Notes: generated by a model from the sequence alone, not told the origin. A stretch of 64,000 nt of DNA from Legionella fallonii LLAP-10 (GCF_000953135.1 NZ_LN614827.1:4015501-4079500); one strand, 5' to 3'. Counted from the stretch's first letter, positions 53,543 through 63,113 are shown. Numbers and translations are program-made.

Positions 53543-53684
53543 CGTAAGTTCCATTTATCATAATGACAAGAATTTTTCCATCATAAAATACTTATAAATT
53601 CAATGCAATAAAACTATTTTAGACATCCTATTAAAATATTAGTCCCTCTTTTTAGGTGATTTCGCATACCGCAAAATCCTGTAG

Positions 53685-53690
53685 TATAAT
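53685..53690 (+). promoter_or_regulatory. Candidate -10 box
   Basis: TATAAT lies 61 bases before the ATG of the next gene, with TTCGCA about 18 bases upstream as a weak -35. A plausible sigma-70-type promoter, not confirmed. Confidence 0.35.
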
Positions 53691-53751
53691 TTATCAGCAA
53701 TTCTAGATTTTTACTAATCAAACACTCACAACTAACAAATAGGATTTCACT

Positions 53752-54258
53752 ATGTTGTATGCATCTATAATAAAAAAATCTTTGGTTTTTGGTGGATTAT
53801 ATTTATCACTTCATGGTGTATTTGCGACAAACTCTATAGGCCCAACCACTGAAAAAGATCAAATGTCGCGCCAAATTTTTATGTTGGAGAAAGCACTAGC
53901 TCCTAAAAGCGCTAAAAATGTTGCATTAGTATGGGCTGAAGCGGTGAAAAACAGAAATGGAGCCGTACAATACATGCTAGAGTGTCCAGACTTACAAAGC
54001 ACGAGTCTTAATCACTTTATAGAACTCAATTGGGTGACTGGAGTATCTAGTCCTTGGGTAGCAAGCTATACCATCACCCCTCAGCAACCGCAAAAAAACA
54101 TCTGGAGATATGTAATTCAATACAAACTTGCTGCCAGCGATGTTATTAACTGGAGTAATGTAGATGAAATTAGCGTGGTACGAATTAGCAATGAGGTTAA
54201 TTCATCACAACAATGGTGCATTAAGCAATTGAAACAAAGCTCACCAAAAAATAATTAA
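53752..54258 (+). CDS. Exported protein of unknown function
   Basis: A 168-residue protein with a likely signal peptide (about residues 1-26, ending HGVFA before TNS), so periplasmic or secreted. The middle (KNVALVWAEAVKNRNGAVQYMLECP) and the C-terminal part (TGVSSPWVASYTITPQ) look like an NTF2-like or DUF-type alpha+beta fold, but I do not recognise the family. It stands alone between convergent neighbours. The reading frame, start and signal peptide support a real gene. Confidence 0.7.
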   Translation: MLYASIIKKSLVFGGLYLSLHGVFATNSIGPTTEKDQMSRQIFMLEKALAPKSAKNVALVWAEAVKNRNGAVQYMLECPDLQSTSLNHFIELNWVTGVSSPWVASYTITPQQPQKNIWRYVIQYKLAASDVINWSNVDEISVVRISNEVNSSQQWCIKQLKQSSPKNN

Positions 54259-54331
54259 GATTAGAAATGCCTTATCCTTTATCCATTCAGTAAGTCGGGC
54301 CATTATTAGCCCGACACTTTCCCAATAAAGA

Positions 54332-56068
54332 TTATAAATTATTAAGCTTTAAATTTTGTTCTGCCTCTTCAACTGCTTCAATTGATGCAGATTTTTTATA
54401 AGGAAAGAATGAATTAGAATTGCCTATTGAAACTAACCAGACAATAGCATTAGCCAAAGCTTTCACCAGATTTCCAAGATACTCTCCCCAGTTTAGATCT
54501 CTTTCTAACACTGGCTTTGCTTCATCGATAGCTGCGTTACAGTCAATATTAAACTGTTGTCCTGCCTTTTTGGCATCCCCACGCGGTTCTTTTAGCAAAG
54601 CAGCATGGTATTTATTTCTACACTGTTCTAAACTCTTTAGCAGAATTGTTGCCCGCTCAGCAGCTTCTGGTAAATTATGGTCAATTTGATTGATTTTATC
54701 GCGAAGAGTACCTAGTATACCGTCAATCTTAGATATACTTGATGCAACTGATTTGTGATACAGCTCTTCTTGTTGTATGCCTTCACCGTTCTCTTTCTGA
54801 GTAGCTATTTCACTTTGAATGGTTTTTAGTTCATGAGGCGTTGTAGATTGCTCGTTAACCTGAATAATTTTATTACCAAAACAATTTTCAAAAAAATCGA
54901 TCATCCGTTGTATAGAAAAATAGGCGAAACACATAACAATGGCATAGTATTCATCTGAAGTTGTATGATACAACGTATGGTTATCAGAAAATTGACCAGG
55001 ACTCTTTCCTGGATCAAGCAATGCAGTCCAATCATTATCTGCTGCATTAATGAGCATAGATTTCAGTGGTTTTTGCATAACGCTTTGTTGCTTTTCACCG
55101 GCATCGCCGCGATCTTGAATCTCGTTGGCTACAGTATAAGCATCATAGCCTGTTTTATCTTCAAAGCAGATGTTCTTATTGTTGGCACTCGCTAATACGT
55201 CATGAAAACCTTGCCAACCACAACAGTGCAGAGTGATCTGGGGGCCTTTATATTTATTAAGTGCCTCAATCATTCCTGCAAAGGTAGCTTGCTTAATATT
55301 ATCACCATCTTGATTTCGTGGAATAAAGACACCCATACCATAAGGAATTAATACGATATCGGTGGTATGCGTCTGAGCAGCAACAGCTAAGATTTGTTCC
55401 ATAGTGACTCGCGAATGCTCTTTCACATCAAGCAGAGTCGATTGAATATCGCCATTAAAATTCCTATATTCAAAACCAGTGACACTCAAAATGTTTGTTT
55501 TTTTCCCTATTGATAGAGGATCAGCCATCACTTGCTTGAAATAAAACATAGATTCACTAGATTTATTCTTTTCTCCGTCGACATCAAATACCCTAGGTGC
55601 AGAACAATAATGGAAGCAATGAGCAAAAGCAAAAAGCATGGATGTATTCAACCATTCTTCATATGCTTGTTGTGAAGGCCATCCTAAAGCATCCCAATGT
55701 TGTATATGCAAAGGGCCAGAGGGATCGTTAAAAGCAGGATGCTTAAGAAAACAAGAACGAACTGTAACATTTTTATTTTCCATTATCCTGGGAAGTATTA
55801 TCGGATTTTCGCTTTTTTGTACCATTAAATACTTATCAAAAAATTTAACGGGTAAATTAGTAAAAAGTCTTGTTGAATCAAGCATGCGCTCGTGAAATTC
55901 TGGTTCTCCCTTTTGTGAAAAATTCCCGACTATACTTTTTGCGGGTAATTCTTTTCCTCTTTTCTCAACTTCAACCGCTGCAGATGCGGAGGATAAAAAA
56001 TATTGCCTAGTATGAGGCGCTGGCGGCCATTGGGCGAGTAAAGGGTTACGTACATTAGCGGCTGGCAT
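54332..56068 (-). CDS. Large protein of unknown function, candidate Dot/Icm effector
   Basis: A 578-residue soluble protein without a signal peptide; no family is recognised with confidence. Residues ~200-400 (ILSVTGFEYRNFNGD, DIVLIPYGMGVFIPRNQDG, SMLINAADNDW, GQFSDNHTLYHTT) alternate strands and helices with a conserved-looking Asn-Asp pattern faintly reminiscent of macro-type folds; this is a weak impression. Residues ~440-530 are helical and polar. The C-terminus ends SIEAVEEAEQNLKLNNL, an acidic E-block-like signal with Leu near -4, as in many Dot/Icm substrates. Standing alone and divergent from another orphan, it is an effector candidate by inference. Confidence 0.7.
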   Translation of the reverse strand: MPAANVRNPLLAQWPPAPHTRQYFLSSASAAVEVEKRGKELPAKSIVGNFSQKGEPEFHERMLDSTRLFTNLPVKFFDKYLMVQKSENPIILPRIMENKNVTVRSCFLKHPAFNDPSGPLHIQHWDALGWPSQQAYEEWLNTSMLFAFAHCFHYCSAPRVFDVDGEKNKSSESMFYFKQVMADPLSIGKKTNILSVTGFEYRNFNGDIQSTLLDVKEHSRVTMEQILAVAAQTHTTDIVLIPYGMGVFIPRNQDGDNIKQATFAGMIEALNKYKGPQITLHCCGWQGFHDVLASANNKNICFEDKTGYDAYTVANEIQDRGDAGEKQQSVMQKPLKSMLINAADNDWTALLDPGKSPGQFSDNHTLYHTTSDEYYAIVMCFAYFSIQRMIDFFENCFGNKIIQVNEQSTTPHELKTIQSEIATQKENGEGIQQEELYHKSVASSISKIDGILGTLRDKINQIDHNLPEAAERATILLKSLEQCRNKYHAALLKEPRGDAKKAGQQFNIDCNAAIDEAKPVLERDLNWGEYLGNLVKALANAIVWLVSIGNSNSFFPYKKSASIEAVEEAEQNLKLNNL

Positions 56069-56457
56069 GGAGGTTCCTTAATTAAAGCATGTATTATCTA
56101 TATACATACAGTTACCAATAAAAGCATACTGTCAATTATATCATATTTGATAAGAAATCGTTCGATTTCGTATTAATTTTAAACAATAATTGTGTTCCTG
56201 TTCGTTTTCACCTGGTTTCTGTCATTTAAGCACTCCATGGTGTGGAGAAGAGACGTTGATGTTACACAACTATTACTAGGAGCAATTAAAACTGGCTTTT
56301 TAAATTTTGAAGAGATAACTACATAAATATCCTAGCAGTTCCGAATAATTGAAAAAAATTGAACGTACGAGCCCCATTCAAAACATTAAGTATCATAACA
56401 AAGCAAACAACGATCAGTTGTCTATAATTTAAAGAAGAGGATCGCCATGGAGGGCTT
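56069..56457. other. Divergent intergenic region between two orphan genes
   Basis: This 389-base AT-rich spacer holds the palindrome at 56154-56169 and otherwise no gene or repeat. Promoters of both orphans should lie here. Confidence 0.45.
56154..56169. promoter_or_regulatory. 16-bp palindrome GAAATCG-TT-CGATTTC
   Basis: A perfect 7+2+7 inverted repeat lies about 85 bases before the 54332-56068 gene start and about 290 before the 56458 gene. Its place and symmetry suit a dimeric repressor site. No named regulator consensus is matched. Confidence 0.35.
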
Positions 56458-57228
56458 ATGTACCACTTCAAAAATAAAGACCGTATTACTATCTACGAAA
56501 ATTCAGCACGAGACATGACTGTTGTTCAGGGCAACTCTACTGTTATTTACCCTTTTTATAAATCATCCGGCCATAATAGCCAGAGTGATCAGACCTGGTT
56601 TCCATGGATGGGCTATTTCGATCTCCATCCCGGACAGAAAAATCAACTGTACATGGTTAAGCCTAATACACAAAGCATGTCAGCATCTTCTATAGCCATC
56701 ATTCAAAAATATCTAGGTGCGGGCGATAAAGCTACTAATTTTATCAGCCGCATGGGGAATGATGAGGCTCTAGCCATTTCTTGCTCTTTGGGAGGGGGTG
56801 AATGGCATAAATATCCAAAGTTTCGCGAAGAAATTATCACTGCGGATGCCACCAAAAGTTATATCAAACTGCTTGAGCTTGAATCTGTAAAAAAAATGGT
56901 ACTAAAAGCCCCTAAAACAAACGCTCCTGTTTCTTTTAAAGGAAAGGGCTGTAGTGGTGAGGCGATGGAAGTTCAGGCCGCCATGGCTACCGCAATGGAA
57001 AATGTTGTATCAAAAGAGACACCCAAATTCGTATCTGCTTATTCGGTTCAAGATAAGAAAAGATTCCCGAAGACTAATGAGCTTGCAGGTATTGCCGAAT
57101 TGTCACATGCAAAAGCAATCAGGGATAGTTATATAAGCAAACTTAGTTCCATGAAAAAACTATCATCACCACAGCCACAAGACAGTGAAGCATTAAAGAG
57201 TAGTGTGAGACTTGGGCCTGGCAAATAA
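56458..57228 (+). CDS. Protein of unknown function
   Basis: A 256-residue soluble protein without signal peptide or membrane segment and no family I recognise. It has a Gly- and Trp-containing N-terminal half (SDQTWFPWMGYFDLHPGQ, SLGGGEWHKYPKF) and a polar helical C-terminal half. ATG 56458 follows GGAGGG; another ATG at 56447 is out of frame. It is divergent from the candidate effector. Such orphans next to effector candidates are often effectors or their partners in Legionella, but the C-terminus lacks a clear E-block. Confidence 0.65.
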   Translation: MYHFKNKDRITIYENSARDMTVVQGNSTVIYPFYKSSGHNSQSDQTWFPWMGYFDLHPGQKNQLYMVKPNTQSMSASSIAIIQKYLGAGDKATNFISRMGNDEALAISCSLGGGEWHKYPKFREEIITADATKSYIKLLELESVKKMVLKAPKTNAPVSFKGKGCSGEAMEVQAAMATAMENVVSKETPKFVSAYSVQDKKRFPKTNELAGIAELSHAKAIRDSYISKLSSMKKLSSPQPQDSEALKSSVRLGPGK

Positions 57229-57336
57229 AAAAAACGCATGGTTTATACTAGACTTTAATCGACACCAAGCGGTCATTTAGTCATAGCATTCTATCGTTAT
57301 GGGAAGTTGCGGTGATGATTCTATAAGACGTGCTTG

Positions 57337-58530
57337 TTACTCGCTACGCAAAGAGGCCATAGGCTCTAATTTTGCAGCACGACGTGCCGGGTAAAAGCCA
57401 AAGAAAATTCCGGTAGCGGCAGAAACTAAAAAACCAGCAATAGGAGGCAGCCAGTAAATAGAGAAGGTCCAATCACTAAAATAGGCCACTATACGGGTAA
57501 AAATTAGACCTAAAAGCACGCCAAGAATGCCTCCTAATAGTGAAAGCATCACTGACTCCACAAGAAATAAAGCCTGAATCTCGCTATTTTTAGCTCCTAC
57601 TGCCTTTCTAATACCGATTTCTTTTTTGCGTTCACTCACAGAAACTAACATGACATTCATTACCCCTATGCCGCCAACTAGAAGTGAAATTCCGCCGATG
57701 ACCGCCAGTAATAAGGTAAAAATATGCCCCTGACTTTCCATGCTGGCTATAATTTGTTTTGCACTACGAGGAAAAACACTCAGCTTGGGCACCAGCGAAC
57801 TAATAATTTGTTTGATCTCTTCGATAACTTCATCGATAGGACTATCTGGTTTAAGCAGGATTACCGCATTATTGATCTTAGCCTCTTTGCTCACTAAAGC
57901 CATGCCGGCTAAAGGAATAATAGCCGCTTGATTAATGTCTTCATTAAAAAATCCGTTTTCTTTCCAACGATCAGCAATACCAATAATGGTGTATAAAGAT
58001 TGGCCTATGCGTAACTGCTTACCTACCGGATCATCCATGCTAATCGCTTTTATCTGCCGAGCCAATCCGTCCCCAACCACACAAAAATGTTCAAACGACG
58101 CTAAATAAGAAACAAAATGCCCCTGGGATAAGGCAATATGAACAATACTCGCTAAATTTTCATCAGCGCCAATGACAACGCCTTGCATCAATTTACCTTG
58201 AAAACTCAAGGGTTGATAAGCCGTACTATATGGCGCAATTTTTACTATAGAAGGAATTCGTTCTGCCAGCTGCTGCCATTGAGCAGAGGATAATGAATCA
58301 TCTCCACTATGTGATTTGCTGGGTGTTTTTTGATAAACAGCAACAGCAAGTAAATCAGTACCTAGCGCTTTAAATTGTTCTAGCGCTTTTTCTGTAGCCA
58401 GCTGACCGCAGCTGATTAAGGCAACTACGGCTGCTGTACCAACCAAGATACCTAAAACAGCTAAAAAGGAACGTAATTTGGAAGAGGTCAAATTGACTAA
58501 AGCCTGCTGACAATGACTAATAAGCTTCAT
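57337..58530 (-). CDS. MacB-like ABC permease (FtsX family)
   Basis: A 397-residue inner-membrane protein. One N-terminal helix (AVLGILVGTAAVVALISCG) is followed by a periplasmic domain (~45-270) and three C-terminal helices starting LLLAVIGGISLLVGGIGVMNVMLVSV, with RKKEIGIRKAVGA and PARRAAKLEPMASLR at the end. This is the MacB permease without its ATPase domain, which is encoded by the overlapping upstream gene (four bases). It belongs to a MacAB-TolC-like exporter. Confidence 0.92.
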   Translation of the reverse strand: MKLISHCQQALVNLTSSKLRSFLAVLGILVGTAAVVALISCGQLATEKALEQFKALGTDLLAVAVYQKTPSKSHSGDDSLSSAQWQQLAERIPSIVKIAPYSTAYQPLSFQGKLMQGVVIGADENLASIVHIALSQGHFVSYLASFEHFCVVGDGLARQIKAISMDDPVGKQLRIGQSLYTIIGIADRWKENGFFNEDINQAAIIPLAGMALVSKEAKINNAVILLKPDSPIDEVIEEIKQIISSLVPKLSVFPRSAKQIIASMESQGHIFTLLLAVIGGISLLVGGIGVMNVMLVSVSERKKEIGIRKAVGAKNSEIQALFLVESVMLSLLGGILGVLLGLIFTRIVAYFSDWTFSIYWLPPIAGFLVSAATGIFFGFYPARRAAKLEPMASLRSE

Positions 58531-59345
58531 GATGCCGATTCACCCACAATAAGACCATCGGCAATAGTAATTCGTCGCTTGCATTGAGCCGCTACATGTT
58601 CATCATGAGTCACCATGATAATGGTACGACCTTCGGCATGTAAGGCTAAAAATAGATTCATAACTTCAGTGCCTGTTTTTGAATCAAGCGCCCCTGTAGG
58701 TTCATCTGCAAGCAGTACTTGCGGCTCAGTAACCAAAGCTCTGGCTATTGCTACCCGCTGCTGCTGACCTCCTGATAGTTGGGTCGGTCGATGATGAGCA
58801 TACTGGCGCATACCAACATGCTCCAAGGCATTTAATACTTTTTCTTTTATCTCTCCTGCATGCTCTCCCCTATAAGTCAGGGGCAAGGCCACATTTTGCA
58901 TCGCAGTAAAACGAGGTAACAAATTAAATTGTTGAAAAACGAAACCTATACTCTGATTGCGCAGCGTAGCAGATTCATCATCGCTTAAGCCGGCGACGTT
59001 TCTATTTTTTAAGGCGTACGTACCAGAGTCTGCTTTATCTAATAAACCTATTATATTCATCAACGTCGATTTACCAGAACCTGACGCGCCAACAATAGCA
59101 AGCAAATCGCCTTGATGAACAGTCAGAGACACTTCTTTTAGTACAGTAGTACTCACGCCATCAAGAGAATAGGTTTTTACCAAATCGGTTAACTGAATCA
59201 GAGGGCCATCATTAGCATTCTTCTTAACTTCGCTGTGGTATATAAAAGCATGATGCGGTCTAGAGTCAGGCAAAGTACGAGGCCGGGCGCTGTTTTGACG
59301 AAGCCATCCGCCACTGCAGTAGAGTTTGGCCAGAAGCTTATTCAT
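58527..59345 (-). CDS. MacB-like ABC exporter ATPase with unusual N-terminal extension
   Basis: About 272 residues with Walker A GASGSGKST, signature LSGGQQQRVA and Walker B VLLADEPTGALD, close to MacB/LolD ATPases. ATG 59345 overlaps the adaptor's stop as ATGAATAA. The ATPase domain begins only ~45 residues later (PLIQLTDLVKTYSLDG). The intervening segment is encoded by a stretch (59259-59329) related to the 5' end of the outer-membrane factor gene and looks like a captured repeat, so the true domain start may be internal. Confidence 0.88.
   Translation of the reverse strand: MNKLLAKLYCSGGWLRQNSARPRTLPDSRPHHAFIYHSEVKKNANDGPLIQLTDLVKTYSLDGVSTTVLKEVSLTVHQGDLLAIVGASGSGKSTLMNIIGLLDKADSGTYALKNRNVAGLSDDESATLRNQSIGFVFQQFNLLPRFTAMQNVALPLTYRGEHAGEIKEKVLNALEHVGMRQYAHHRPTQLSGGQQQRVAIARALVTEPQVLLADEPTGALDSKTGTEVMNLFLALHAEGRTIIMVTHDEHVAAQCKRRITIADGLIVGESAS
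59259..59329 (-). repeat. Short dispersed repeat, copy A, inside the ATPase gene start
   Basis: On the minus strand the segment runs from CCAAACTCTACTG through GGCTTCGTCAAAACAG to GACTCTAGA. The same landmarks in the same order occur at 62106-62230 (CCAGACTCTACTG, GCTTCGTCGACACAG, GACTCTAGA) with a longer interior. Copy A is 71 bases and copy B 125. Both are read in frame as N-terminal extensions. Confidence 0.5.
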
Positions 59346-60492
59346 AAACCACCACATCGCCTGCCTTAAGACCAGACTCAACAACGACTGAATTAGCCTG
59401 GGCAGTACCTGTGGTGATAATCCTTCGTTCCAAAGTACCATTGGCCAGCTGTAACGTAACCACGCTGTTGCCTCGTTCCCTTCTTACTGCCGCAATAGGA
59501 ACTAATAATTGATTATTACTTTCTGCATTAACTTCAATGGCTGCACTCATCCCTACTTTTATCCATGGTTGTTGTTCAGGAGTTAAAGAGCCCACCTCAA
59601 CAACCGCAGTAAATGAAGGTAAACCACCATTACTGGAATTAGACGCTTGGGCATTGACCGCCACTAAAGTTCCTTTTAATTGATGTTTACCAAAGGCAAC
59701 GCCACTAATAGTTGCTTTCATCCCCGGATGAATTTTATCAATATCTATTTCGGGAACATCAATTTCCACACTAATACCACTTAAATCACCTACTAGAGCT
59801 AAAACCTGCCCTGACTTTACTGAAGAGCCAACAGTTATCCGAGTTGCTTTGTCTTCCCCGGTCTTCGGTGGATAAAGCATCACCCCATTACCCGGAGCTT
59901 TCAAACGAATGACATTATGATTAGATGTCAAAACTTTTCTCAGCTTCTCAAAATCAGATAAACTTAGCGCAGAGAGCTTTTGTGAGTTATTTTCATCTAT
60001 TTTTTCCAACATTTCCGTGAGTTTATGCGTTGCTTGCATCAAAGTAACCCGCGCCGTATCTATACCTGATTTTTCACTTAGATAATTATTTTTAGATAAC
60101 AATCCCGCATTCCACAAATCCTGGGTACCAGAGAATTTAGCCTTTGCAATAGTGTAATTATCTTTCGCTTTTAGATAATCGGTCAAAGTATCATTATATT
60201 GTTTTTGCAACTCATTGGAGTTTAAGGTTAAAACTACATCACCTTTTTTAACCATTTGCCCATAATGAAAATTCATGGATTCAACCACTGCCTCCATAGG
60301 GCTAGTCAAAGTACTTTCATGCAAGGGTTGAATTGTTCCAGTAAAATGCAATGTTTTATGTAAAAGCTGAGGTTTTACTTCATAAGTTTGCTTAACGGTA
60401 GCCTGAGTAGTCGTTGGTTTCTCGTGACCGCCACAGGAAACGAGGATTAAAGCTAAAATCGCTCCAATTGTCGATTTGCAATATTTATTCAT
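59338..60492 (-). CDS. MacA-like membrane-fusion lipoprotein
   Basis: A 384-residue periplasmic adaptor with a lipobox LVSC (Cys near residue 20). A barrel-sandwich half lies near residues 65-95 (VVESMNFHYGQMVKKGDVVLTL), a helical hairpin follows (~100-190), and the second half is around NGVMLYPPKTGE and SVKSGQVLALVGD. It joins the ABC permease to the TolC-like protein, whose gene overlaps by four bases. Gene order outer-membrane factor, adaptor, ATPase, permease indicates a complete exporter. The substrate is unknown. Confidence 0.92.
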   Translation of the reverse strand: MNKYCKSTIGAILALILVSCGGHEKPTTTQATVKQTYEVKPQLLHKTLHFTGTIQPLHESTLTSPMEAVVESMNFHYGQMVKKGDVVLTLNSNELQKQYNDTLTDYLKAKDNYTIAKAKFSGTQDLWNAGLLSKNNYLSEKSGIDTARVTLMQATHKLTEMLEKIDENNSQKLSALSLSDFEKLRKVLTSNHNVIRLKAPGNGVMLYPPKTGEDKATRITVGSSVKSGQVLALVGDLSGISVEIDVPEIDIDKIHPGMKATISGVAFGKHQLKGTLVAVNAQASNSSNGGLPSFTAVVEVGSLTPEQQPWIKVGMSAAIEVNAESNNQLLVPIAAVRRERGNSVVTLQLANGTLERRIITTGTAQANSVVVESGLKAGDVVVYE

Positions 60493-62264
60493 CCGCCATA
60501 CCTTAGTTTAATGTGCCAGTAGTCCAGCGTCGTTCCTAAAGTCCGTTGAAGTGCTGATAACTGATTAAGATACGCAATCTTTGCTCCTATTAATCCCGAT
60601 TGCGCTTGAATTAGCTGATTCTGCGTATTGTTCACATCCAAGGCACTTGAAATTCCAGCCTGTAACTTCTTCTTTTCCAAAGCATAAGATTTTTCTGCTA
60701 GCTTCACCTGTTTTTGTGCCAATTGATAACGCTTAGCCAAACTTTGGATGTTATTAATGGTGTTAGTGATATTAGTAATTAATGCTCTTTTGGCTGCAAT
60801 CAAATTAATTCGGTCTTTTTCTAAACGGATTTTAGCATTGACTAACTGGCTGCGCCTATTTAAATCATGCAAAGGGACCGTTAAAGTCAACCGTGCCGAT
60901 TGGTTGACGTTTTTGCCATTGTATATTCCTCTAACGCCGCCATTTAGGCCAGTCACGTCATTGACGGTACCGCTTTGCACGCTGCCACCCGCATCCAATT
61001 GCCATAACTGTTGATTTTTTGCCGTCTTATAGGCGCGCTCGTCTGCACGTAGTGCCATTTTTTGCGCCAGGTACTGAGTATTATGATTAAGAGCTATTTC
61101 AATAGATTGTTGTAAATCAGGCACGATAATCTTGTCTAAAGTCACATCACTAGGTACTGATAAATGCATTTCCGGATCAAGACCTATGGTTTGTAATAAA
61201 TCCTGGGAGGCGGTATTAAAATCATTTTCGCCTTGTTCTACCATTAAGCTTAATGACTCGATTTGGTATGACTGTTGAATATTGCCTGTGGGCTCCAACT
61301 GCCCTGCTTTTATTTTTTTCTCATTAATTTCATAAGATTTTTTTGCTTCAGCTAATTGCAAGCGCTGATTTTCTAAATTATTACCACTCAAAATGAGCGT
61401 TCTATAAGCGATAATAACTTGAGTAATTTGATCAACCACCGATTGTTTTAAACCTAGTTTATTCAATTGTTCCATATCAATAGCATTTAAAAGAGCAGCT
61501 TCATTTACCGATCGGCCAAAACCACGCAATAAAGGTTGAGTAACAGTAAGATTCAATATGGGATTATAACCATTATATATAGCAACATTATTATCTATGG
61601 ATAAAGAGGCCTGAGTGCCTAATTTGTTTTTTAATTTAAGCTCTGGGCTAGCGACAAAGGTACGAGTAGTATCACTACCCACACCATTAAAGGTATTTTT
61701 TTGTATCACGCCGGATGCGCCAAGAGCGTACTGTAATTCAAACTCATTATGAGCTAAGCGTAGTTGATAACGTTGAATAATGCGATCTAATTCGACATTT
61801 TGAATATTGGGGTTATAACGTAAAGCCAATAAAATCGCCTCACGTAAGCTTAATTGATGAAGGCTTTTTTTACGTGATGAAGGAGAAGTAGGTAATTCAA
61901 TCCAGTGATCTATCTCGTACTCAGGATTATTTATTGCCTCACGCAACCTAGCCCCAGCTTGCTCTACTCGTTGCGCCTCTTGCGCGGGATCATCAACCCA
62001 ACTATATAACTTTTTGTTTGTGGAAGGCTTAGTCGCCGAGTAACCATTGAATCCCAACAAACTAAACAACAGAAATATCTGCAACAAGATAACGTTGGAT
62101 CTCTTTCTAGAGTCTCTGACATAAGAGCAGTATGAAGAGAAACGACGCCCAGAACTGCGGCGTACACACCAGTACATGAAAATTTGATCACTGTGTCGAC
62201 GAAGCAATTTCCCCCCCCAGTAGAGTCTGGAAAAAAATCTATTTTTGGGTAAAAAAAAGTTCAC
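60489..62264 (-). CDS. TolC-family outer-membrane efflux protein
   Basis: A TolC-like protein whose open frame is 591 codons. The mature part begins after a hydrophobic signal-like segment, VILLQIFLLFSLLGFNGYSA near residues 58-77, and continues with LREAILLALRYNPNIQ, the duplicated outer-membrane-factor repeat and NAIDMEQLNKLGLKQSVVDQITQ. The first ~55 residues are encoded by a dispersed-repeat copy (62106-62230) and contain an 8-C run, so the true start is probably later. GTG 62264, ATG 62177 and a TTG near the signal segment are all possible. It is the first gene of the exporter operon. Confidence 0.85.
   Translation of the reverse strand: MNFFLPKNRFFSRLYWGGKLLRRHSDQIFMYWCVRRSSGRRFSSYCSYVRDSRKRSNVILLQIFLLFSLLGFNGYSATKPSTNKKLYSWVDDPAQEAQRVEQAGARLREAINNPEYEIDHWIELPTSPSSRKKSLHQLSLREAILLALRYNPNIQNVELDRIIQRYQLRLAHNEFELQYALGASGVIQKNTFNGVGSDTTRTFVASPELKLKNKLGTQASLSIDNNVAIYNGYNPILNLTVTQPLLRGFGRSVNEAALLNAIDMEQLNKLGLKQSVVDQITQVIIAYRTLILSGNNLENQRLQLAEAKKSYEINEKKIKAGQLEPTGNIQQSYQIESLSLMVEQGENDFNTASQDLLQTIGLDPEMHLSVPSDVTLDKIIVPDLQQSIEIALNHNTQYLAQKMALRADERAYKTAKNQQLWQLDAGGSVQSGTVNDVTGLNGGVRGIYNGKNVNQSARLTLTVPLHDLNRRSQLVNAKIRLEKDRINLIAAKRALITNITNTINNIQSLAKRYQLAQKQVKLAEKSYALEKKKLQAGISSALDVNNTQNQLIQAQSGLIGAKIAYLNQLSALQRTLGTTLDYWHIKLRYGG
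62106..62230 (-). repeat. Short dispersed repeat, copy B, at the 5' end of the TolC-like gene
   Basis: Read on the minus strand it starts CCAGACTCTACTG, has GCTTCGTCGACACAG and ends GACTCTAGA, matching copy A at 59259-59329 at both ends. The interior is 54 bases longer. A run of eight C on the plus strand lies at 62211-62218. Confidence 0.5.
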
Positions 62265-62294
62265 TAATATTATCGCTCGTGGTTTATTAATTAC

Positions 62295-63113
62295 TTATCT
62301 AGCTAATCCCGGGACAGAAAATCTTTGCCTATCCTGCAAGCGTAATGCCGTCAAGGAACCACCCCACAGACATCCCGTATCTATAGCATGAATTTTAGGA
62401 TTAGGACTCATCCCCATTAAGGCAGCCCAATGCCCGAAAACAATATCAACCTCTATATCCTTACGCCGCGGTACATTATACCAAGGATAAAGATTAGGCG
62501 GGGCCTTATCAATAGTACCTTTATACCCCAACTCTAATCGTCCGTCGCCATCACAAAATCGCATCCGTGTAAAATAGTTAGTAATGACTCTTAATCTATC
62601 TAATCCTGTTAAGTCATTAGACCAAATATCCGGCTGATTGCCATACATATGGCTTAGAAATTCTTTATAATTATCTCCAGAAAGAACTTTCTCTAATTCT
62701 TGTGCCAGATTTCTTGCTTGTTCTAAATCCCACATAGGAGCTATTCCCGCATGGCACATCACCACGTTTAACTCAGACGAGTAGTGCAAAATAGATTGTT
62801 TTCTAAGCCAATGCCCCAAACTCTCACCATCAGGAGCCTTAAGCACCCCTTGAATCGTATCGTCGCGCCCTTTCCATGGTTGATCACCAAAGAATGAACC
62901 CAGTAAATGCAAATCATGATTGCCTAAGGTAATCACTGGAGGAATTGGTAAAGAATGAATGAACCGCAGTACCGCTAATGACTCTGGACCACGATTCACT
63001 AAATCCCCCACAAACCATAATCGATCTACTTTTTCATCAAACTCAATTAATTCGAGCAAGCGTTGTAACGGTTCATAGCATCCTTGCAAATCACCTATAG
63101 CATAATCAGACAC
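62295..63113 (-). CDS. apaH: Diadenosine tetraphosphatase ApaH
   Basis: A 272-residue symmetrical Ap4A hydrolase (calcineurin-like metallophosphatase). The metal-binding motifs are DLQGCYEPL near residues 8-16, [11 protein letters not shown] near 36-46 and GNHDLHLLG near 64-72, with [10 protein letters not shown] later. E. coli ApaH has 280 residues. I start at GTG 63113, giving the family-like [12 protein letters not shown] with GGAG upstream; a TTG at 63128 is weaker. It overlaps the upstream gene's end by eight bases. Confidence 0.95.
   Translation of the reverse strand: MSDYAIGDLQGCYEPLQRLLELIEFDEKVDRLWFVGDLVNRGPESLAVLRFIHSLPIPPVITLGNHDLHLLGSFFGDQPWKGRDDTIQGVLKAPDGESLGHWLRKQSILHYSSELNVVMCHAGIAPMWDLEQARNLAQELEKVLSGDNYKEFLSHMYGNQPDIWSNDLTGLDRLRVITNYFTRMRFCDGDGRLELGYKGTIDKAPPNLYPWYNVPRRKDIEVDIVFGHWAALMGMSPNPKIHAIDTGCLWGGSLTALRLQDRQRFSVPGLAR

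Noticed and set aside
56069..56457. PmrA- or CpxR-type boxes upstream of the effector candidate
   Set aside because: I looked for paired TTAAT or GTAAA blocks and found only single AT-rich matches without the right spacing.
56447..56460. Alternative ATG at 56447 for the orphan gene
   Set aside because: It is out of frame with the long open frame, and GGAGGG between the two ATGs serves the one at 56458.
62211..62218. Run of eight C near the TolC-like gene start, considered as a phase-variable tract
   Set aside because: It lies in a probable repeat-derived extension ahead of the likely real start, so slippage may not affect the protein. Length and position do not support a switch without strain comparison.
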